The position numbers and the translations under genes are program-made. A stretch of DNA of 64,000 nt, taken from Ancylobacter rudongensis (GTDB lineage: Bacteria; Pseudomonadota; Alphaproteobacteria; Rhizobiales; Xanthobacteraceae). This document shows, in pieces, positions 62,843 through 64,000 of this stretch (position 1 is its first letter; each line of letters starts with the position of its first letter). Under the pieces are notes generated by a model. The model was not told the DNA's origin, searched no databases, and saw only the letters and a list, made by a program, of their open reading frames with translations. Location: NCBI RefSeq assembly GCF_900100155.1, contig NZ_FMTP01000004.1:1-64000 (forward strand), in the 5' to 3' direction.

Positions 62843-64000
62843 CCGGCGCCCTGATTGCCATCGGCATTCTGCTCTGCCTCCTCGTGCTCGGCGTGCCGAT
62901 GATCGCGGCGCTGCTGACGGCGGTTGCGCTGCTGCTTTATCTCAGCGGCCAGTGGGGCCTGTCGCTGCCGCAGACCATGGTGGCGGGAATGTCCAGCTAC
63001 ACGCTGCTGGCGCTGCCGCTGTTCGTCTATGCCGGCAGCCTGATGAACTCCGGCGGCATCGCCGTGCGCCTGTTCGACTTCGCCCGCTCGCTGATCGGCT
63101 GGACCAAGGGCGGGTTGGCGCAGGTGGACGTGCTGACCAGCATCTTCTTCGGCGGCATGGTGGGCTCGTCGGCGGCCGATCTTGCCGGCACCGGATCGGT
63201 GATGATCCCGGCGATGAAGCGGCATGGCTATTCCGGCGCTTTGGCCTCCGCCGTCACCGCATCGTCCTCCGGCGTCGGGCCGCTGATCCCACCGTCTTCG
63301 CCGGCCATTCTCTACAGCGCGGTCACCGGCACCTCGCTCAGCGCGCTGTTTCTGGCCGGCCTCATTCCCGGCCTGCTGCTGGGCCTCGTCTTCATGCTCA
63401 CCATTGCGTGGCTGGCGCGGCGGCACGGCTATCCCACCTATGGCCGCTTCTCCCTGCGGGAGGTGTGGAAGACCGGCCTTGCCGCCGCCTTCGCGCTCGG
63501 CATGCCGGGGCTGATCATTGGCGGGCTGGTGGTCGGCGCCTTCACCCCGTCGGAGGCCGGCGCGTTCGGGGCGTTCTATGCCGCCTTCGTCTCCTGCGCG
63601 ATCTATCGCACGCTCAACCTCAAGGGCCTCTACCGCGCCACCGTGGCCGCGGTGCAGATGACCGGCGAACTGCTGGGCATTGTCGCCTTGTCGGTGGCGC
63701 TCGGCAGCGCCCTGTCGGCCGCCCATGTGCCGCAGGCCTTCACCGGCCTCATCGACCTTCTCACCATCGGCGACAGCGTGTTCATGCGCCTGCTGGCGAT
63801 GATGATTATAGCCGTTATCGCCGGCATGTTCATCGACCCGCTGATCCCCGTGCTGGTGCCGGTGCTGATGCCGGCGCTGCTGGCCTACGGGATCGACCTC
63901 ACCCATTTCGGCGTGCTGATGATCATGGCGGTGGTGATCGGCCAGATCACGCCGCCGGTGGCGATGTCGCTCATCATCACCGCCCGCATCGCCAAGGTCG
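62839..64000 (+). CDS. dctM: TRAP transporter large permease (DctM family), 3' end outside window
   Basis: The frame from ATG 62839 stays open to the window end, giving about 387 residues of an expected 420-430. DctM landmarks are LPLFVYAGSLMNSGGIAVRLFDFARSLIGW, the FFGGMVGSSAADLAGTGSVMIPAM loop, SSSGVGPLIPPSSPAILYS and FIDPLIPVLVPVLMPALL. About eleven hydrophobic segments are visible. It is the substrate-translocating subunit. Only the C-terminal end is missing. Confidence 0.93.
   Translation, partial: MTGALIAIGILLCLLVLGVPMIAALLTAVALLLYLSGQWGLSLPQTMVAGMSSYTLLALPLFVYAGSLMNSGGIAVRLFDFARSLIGWTKGGLAQVDVLTSIFFGGMVGSSAADLAGTGSVMIPAMKRHGYSGALASAVTASSSGVGPLIPPSSPAILYSAVTGTSLSALFLAGLIPGLLLGLVFMLTIAWLARRHGYPTYGRFSLREVWKTGLAAAFALGMPGLIIGGLVVGAFTPSEAGAFGAFYAAFVSCAIYRTLNLKGLYRATVAAVQMTGELLGIVALSVALGSALSAAHVPQAFTGLIDLLTIGDSVFMRLLAMMIIAVIAGMFIDPLIPVLVPVLMPALLAYGIDLTHFGVLMIMAVVIGQITPPVAMSLIITARIAKV

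Overview
The window is high-GC DNA from an alphaproteobacterium, most likely a Hyphomicrobiales (Rhizobiales) member near the Xanthobacteraceae. This is inferred from gene content and family resemblance: a NadQ-type regulator beside nadABC, a type III (bcsABZK plus bcsN) cellulose operon, a CtrA-like box, and many GC-rich intergenic palindromes. No database search was possible. Most of the sequence is chromosomal core and accessory metabolism with short intergenic gaps. No rRNA, tRNA, CRISPR array or prophage was recognised.

Layout. 0-1.4 kb: the 3' end of an IS3-family element abuts a 5'-truncated malonyl-CoA synthetase (matB). 1.5-4.4 kb: divergent csoR/copA copper module with two palindromic operators. 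4.8-6.2 kb: Rrf2 regulator plus thioredoxin-reductase-like flavoprotein. 6.5-8.1 kb: dadA behind a tandem glycine riboswitch. 8.7-14 kb: nadABC, twin NadQ-like operators, a GNAT gene and nadQ. 14.1-16.5 kb: aldo/keto reductase, EamA transporter and a divergent TetR regulator. 16.6-21.1 kb: bioMNY biotin transporter continuing into an acyl-CoA ligase and a thiolase-fold protein with altered catalytic residues. 21.2-24.9 kb: DeoR regulator, aldo/keto reductase, adenine deaminase. 25.3-28.3 kb: PlsC-like acyltransferase, ferredoxin-reductase-like protein, LysR regulator. 28.8-34.5 kb: ydcSTUV-like polyamine ABC transporter with an aminobutyraldehyde dehydrogenase. 34.7-42.4 kb: RND efflux pair, a tiny Cys-rich protein, and a MacA/MacB pair. 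42.7-53.9 kb: attachment region with a CtrA-like box, a YadA-like trimeric adhesin, a secreted partner, bcsN and the bcsA-bcsB-bcsZ-bcsK cellulose operon. 53.9-58.3 kb: fumarase, malic enzyme and a ThrE-type exporter. 58.7-64 kb: maleate-isomerase/Asp-Glu-racemase-like gene, amidase remnant, divergent enolase-superfamily protein and a TRAP transporter cut by the window end.

How the parts fit. The NAD genes form a self-regulated unit. The biotin genes look like a transport-plus-acyl-CoA cluster resembling Bacillus yhfU-yhfT-yhfS. The adhesin and cellulose genes suggest a surface-attachment locus possibly tied to the cell cycle. The right end resembles an organic-acid uptake and catabolism region whose products could feed fumarase and malic enzyme. 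The most unusual items are the enolase-superfamily protein, which has lost most mandelate-racemase catalytic positions at exactly conserved spacing, the thiolase lacking its C-terminal Cys, the glycine riboswitch on dadA, and the 39-residue four-Cys protein. Intergenic regions between 1 and 31 kb are filled with a mosaic of REP-like palindromes.
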